Shown here: positions 61,326 to 64,000 of the stretch, piece by piece
Position numbering within the stretch: position 1 is the first letter of the stretch
How the letters are laid out: each line of letters begins with the position of its first letter
NCBI GenBank assembly: GCA_003342815.1
Contig: PTEX01000312.1
Span: 125,310 to 189,309, forward strand
Direction: 5' to 3'
DNA length: 64,000 nt
Source of the DNA: Eudromia elegans
Taxonomy: Eukaryota > Chordata > Aves > Tinamiformes > Tinamidae
Notes under the pieces: generated by a model
Told to the model about the DNA's origin: nothing
Seen by the model: the letters and a program-made list of their open reading frames with translations, nothing else
Database searches by the model: none
Translations under genes and position numbers: made by a program

Positions 61326-64000
61326 CACCCCAAATTTTACTATGAAATAGCTAAGGTGTAAAGAGAAGCAGTTTGAGAATAATCCTGAGTGAAACATGTA
61401 AATTGGTCAGGGAGATTTTGAGTCAATTGGTCAGGAAAAATAATCACAGTCGTTTTAGGCCGTTCAATTGCTTGTCACATAATAATAATAAAGCACAAAG
61501 TACCTGGTATGACCATATAGTATGAGTTCTACACATTTCCCATTATCTGGTACGCTGACATCCTCTCCTGATTTCTGTAATGGGAGGTCCCAGGTTAGAG
61601 AGTTGGATACTAAGTGTTAGCTGTTAATGTAGAGGGAGAGCATGGTTGAGTTTAGGACTTATCCCCTTCCACCTATGTGCCAGTACTGTTGAGAACAATA
61701 ATTTGCAGCCTCGTCTGCCAGAAAACCTTCCTTGGTGCATTGGGCTACCTGGCACCAGCCAGACCTGAGCCTGCTGCTTCCCTTCTCCAGGTGTTCGACG
61801 TTTTCCAAACTTTGAGGCTGCTGCATTAGATCATGCCAAGCAAATGCTACATGTGTGGAGCTTTGCTCAGCCTTTGGTGAAAACTCAAACAACTTTATTA
61901 CTATCTCCTTTTGGCATATGCTAAATGCTGTGGAAAAAAAGCTAGGTCCCTTGCATGTAGATACTGAAAAGAATTGCTATAGATGCGATACTGTCTCTTT
62001 CATTGTTTGTGATACTTTTCAGGCAGGATAATGGAAGGTTGGAAGGTTGTCTGCTTCAAGCTATAGGATAGTATGTTTGCAGTGGAAAAATATTTTTCAA
62101 TGACTTCTCTAAGATGATTCCATTATTGAGATTTAATGTTTTAAATTTTCTTTATCTGGAGTGTGGGATGTGTTCTCACCCAAGGAAAGGCTCAGCATCA
62201 GCTTAGTGAGATTGTTTCCTTTAACTTTTTATAGGGAATATTTTATCTCATCTTCTCCCAAGCAGTTCTGAAGATATCAGATGGCACCTGGTGGAATCAT
62301 AATTGAGTTCACCAGCCAGCTCTGGCGGCCACTCCAAAATAAGGAAATGTTTCTATTTCTTAGAGGGGACTGGAGAACTGGGTCATTTTTTTTGCTGATG
62401 AGGTATTTTCTAGAAGTCCACAATTTATTTCTGCATTTTTGAATGAGAAAAAATATTTCTTGTCTGGAAAAAAATATAAAACTAGAGTGTGTTCTGCTTG
62501 GACTTTATGAAAGTAAATACTTTTTCTTTTCTATGGTAGCTGTATGCTGTGTGTTTGAATTCATTACAGTGGAGAATGAAAAGACAGCATAGCTGTGGTG
62601 TATTTTGGTGACTACCTGCCTTGGTTGTTTGCTTGTTTGAAGGATTAAAGATGCAGAATTAGCATTGCAGTGACATTATTCTGCAAATGGTTTGATATTC
62701 CCTTCTGAAATTTATGATCTTCCGATGCAGAAACAGGCTTATAAACACCTCCTTATCAAGTTTCTTAAAAGGGATTAAATTGATTTTTTTTTTTTTTTCC
62801 CTGTAGCATCCCAGTAAAATCCTGTTTTTCATTTCCAGGTGTTGTGAAATGAGCAACGATGAATTTTATTTGAAGTAAGCTGAAAGGAGAAGGTTAGTCA
62901 TCCGGCTAGAACCCCGGTCTAGAGCTCCAGAAACAAGGTGAATCCAGTATTTCTTTACTCATTGCAGCAGCACCAGTGTTAACTTACATTTAATTTAACT
63001 GAATGATCCAGCTTGCTTAGATAAACATCCAAAGGGCTAAACCTATGTTCGTTTTTGACCATGGGGTCTGTGAGACATGGCTGCACAGGAGCTTTCCTCT
63101 TAGCTTTTAGATGCACCCAGCTGTGGTTGCTGTAAGATGTTGTGGATGGGGAGGAATTAGCAGTTCCAAGGGAAACTCCTCCAGGCTGTCTCCTTAGGGG
63201 ACTGTTCTTGTAAATGTTAAATTCTGCTACATTAAGCAAGAGCTTGAGATCAGCCGCTCTGTGGTGGAAATGTGGGAGCTCCCAGAATCCATCTTCTCAC
63301 GTATGTGTATAAGCTTTGTTAAATGTATCTGTTTGCTCTGTGTGAGAGTTTTTGTTTAGTATTTTGTATTTTTTAGCTATTTTATTGATATAAGATAGTA
63401 TAGGAAAACATGGTCTCATTACATCTTTACTTACAACAGAGTTTTGTTTTAGAGCCATAGCTAGCATGTAAAGTGTTTATTGTTGTGGCTATGATATTTT
63501 TCTACTCATGCATCTTGCAAAACTTTAAGGCAGTGATCCGTAACCCTATGTTGGTTGCAGCTGAGCTTCGTGAAAAGGCTTCAGCTCCCAACCCACCTCT
63601 GCTGCTCTTCACATCCTGCTAGAGGTTACTGCATGTCAGTCTGACAGCAGAAGGGCATTTGTAGCTTCTCCTTAGGTTGGCTCTACCTGCACTTTAAAAA
63701 AGTTTAAGCTGACGCTGAATATTTTGGTTGGCACCAGGAGTTGCTGCTCGCAGCTCTGAGGAGGCAGCGTCCTGCAGAGAGAGAAGATGGTAGCAAGCAG
63801 CTGGGGCAAGTTGTGCACGGCAACCTTTCCACTTAGCTCGCTGTCAGCAAAAACAGTGTCTAGTAACAGCTGTGTGTTTTTTAAAATAGTGTGAAAAGAT
63901 GAGTGGAGGACCAGCATAATATAACATAGATTTGACTAAAGAAGTATTTTTTTATGGATTTTTTTTTTCTCTCTTGAAAATGCAAGTTTTTGTACTCAAA

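Larger units (their letters stand above)
55686..64000. other. A+T-rich non-coding DNA with homopolymer runs
   Basis: No confirmed exon. It includes a G+C-richer patch at 58140-58230, poly-T or (TTTG)n tracts at 59097-59117, 59537-59573 and 62784-62798, and poly-A at 61307-61325. A minus-strand frame at 62979-63239 is mildly exon-like (see findings). If the promoter near 51-54 kb reads rightward, this would be intron 1 of the gene. Confidence 0.5.

Noticed and set aside
1-64000. CRISPR arrays, bacterial operons, phage or plasmid functions
   Set aside because: No spaced direct repeats and no dense coding. Avian CR1 repeats and a CpG island show vertebrate DNA.

Overview
The window reads as a piece of a bird nuclear genome, mostly intergenic or intronic. 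Three things point to a bird. The only interspersed repeats I can recognise are CR1 LINE fragments that share the avian type of 3' end (an ATTCTRTG-like tail after a GGTCCCTTCCAACC-type motif). Repeat density is very low. The background is A+T-rich and poor in CpG, with one sharp CpG-rich block. I found no operons, no bacterial gene structure, no CRISPR array and no rRNA or tRNA gene. The species cannot be told from the sequence alone.

Layout. Positions 1 to about 50.9 kb are A+T-rich non-coding DNA with CR1 fragments (11.4 kb, 12.5-13.3 kb, 44.3-45.3 kb, 46.8 kb), microsatellites (8.4 kb, 10.1-10.2 kb), a 66-bp tandem duplication (35.9-36.06 kb) and homopolymer runs. The best preserved repeat is a 5'-truncated CR1 at about 12.52-13.33 kb. 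It still has an open frame for the C-terminal part of ORF2, but it begins downstream of the reverse transcriptase active site and cannot be autonomous. A second, older CR1 lies antisense at 44.3-45.3 kb and is internally deleted.

From about 50.9 to 52.4 kb there is a strong CpG island, interrupted by a 391-nt assembly gap (51364-51754). A second, smaller CpG cluster follows at about 53.6-53.88 kb, with a TATA-box-like TATAAATA just downstream (53917-53924). Four CACGTG E-boxes lie in or around this 50.7-54.4 kb interval. This is the one part of the window that looks like a gene promoter, probably with a non-coding or gap-hidden first exon. I could not assign the gene or its direction. From 54.4 to 64 kb the sequence returns to A+T-rich non-coding DNA with one short CR1 3'-end fragment (55.64 kb) and poly-T/poly-A runs.

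No protein-coding exon of a host gene could be identified with confidence. Nearly all open frames are short, A+T-biased or low-complexity, and consistent with chance. Two (42.6-42.8 kb on +, 63.0-63.24 kb on -) look slightly exon-like and are reported as weak leads. I did not find a convincing new biological system. The most useful targets are the CpG/E-box/TATA complex at 50.7-54.4 kb and a few candidate conserved regulatory motifs, such as a perfect inverted pair of octamer sites at 9315-9339.
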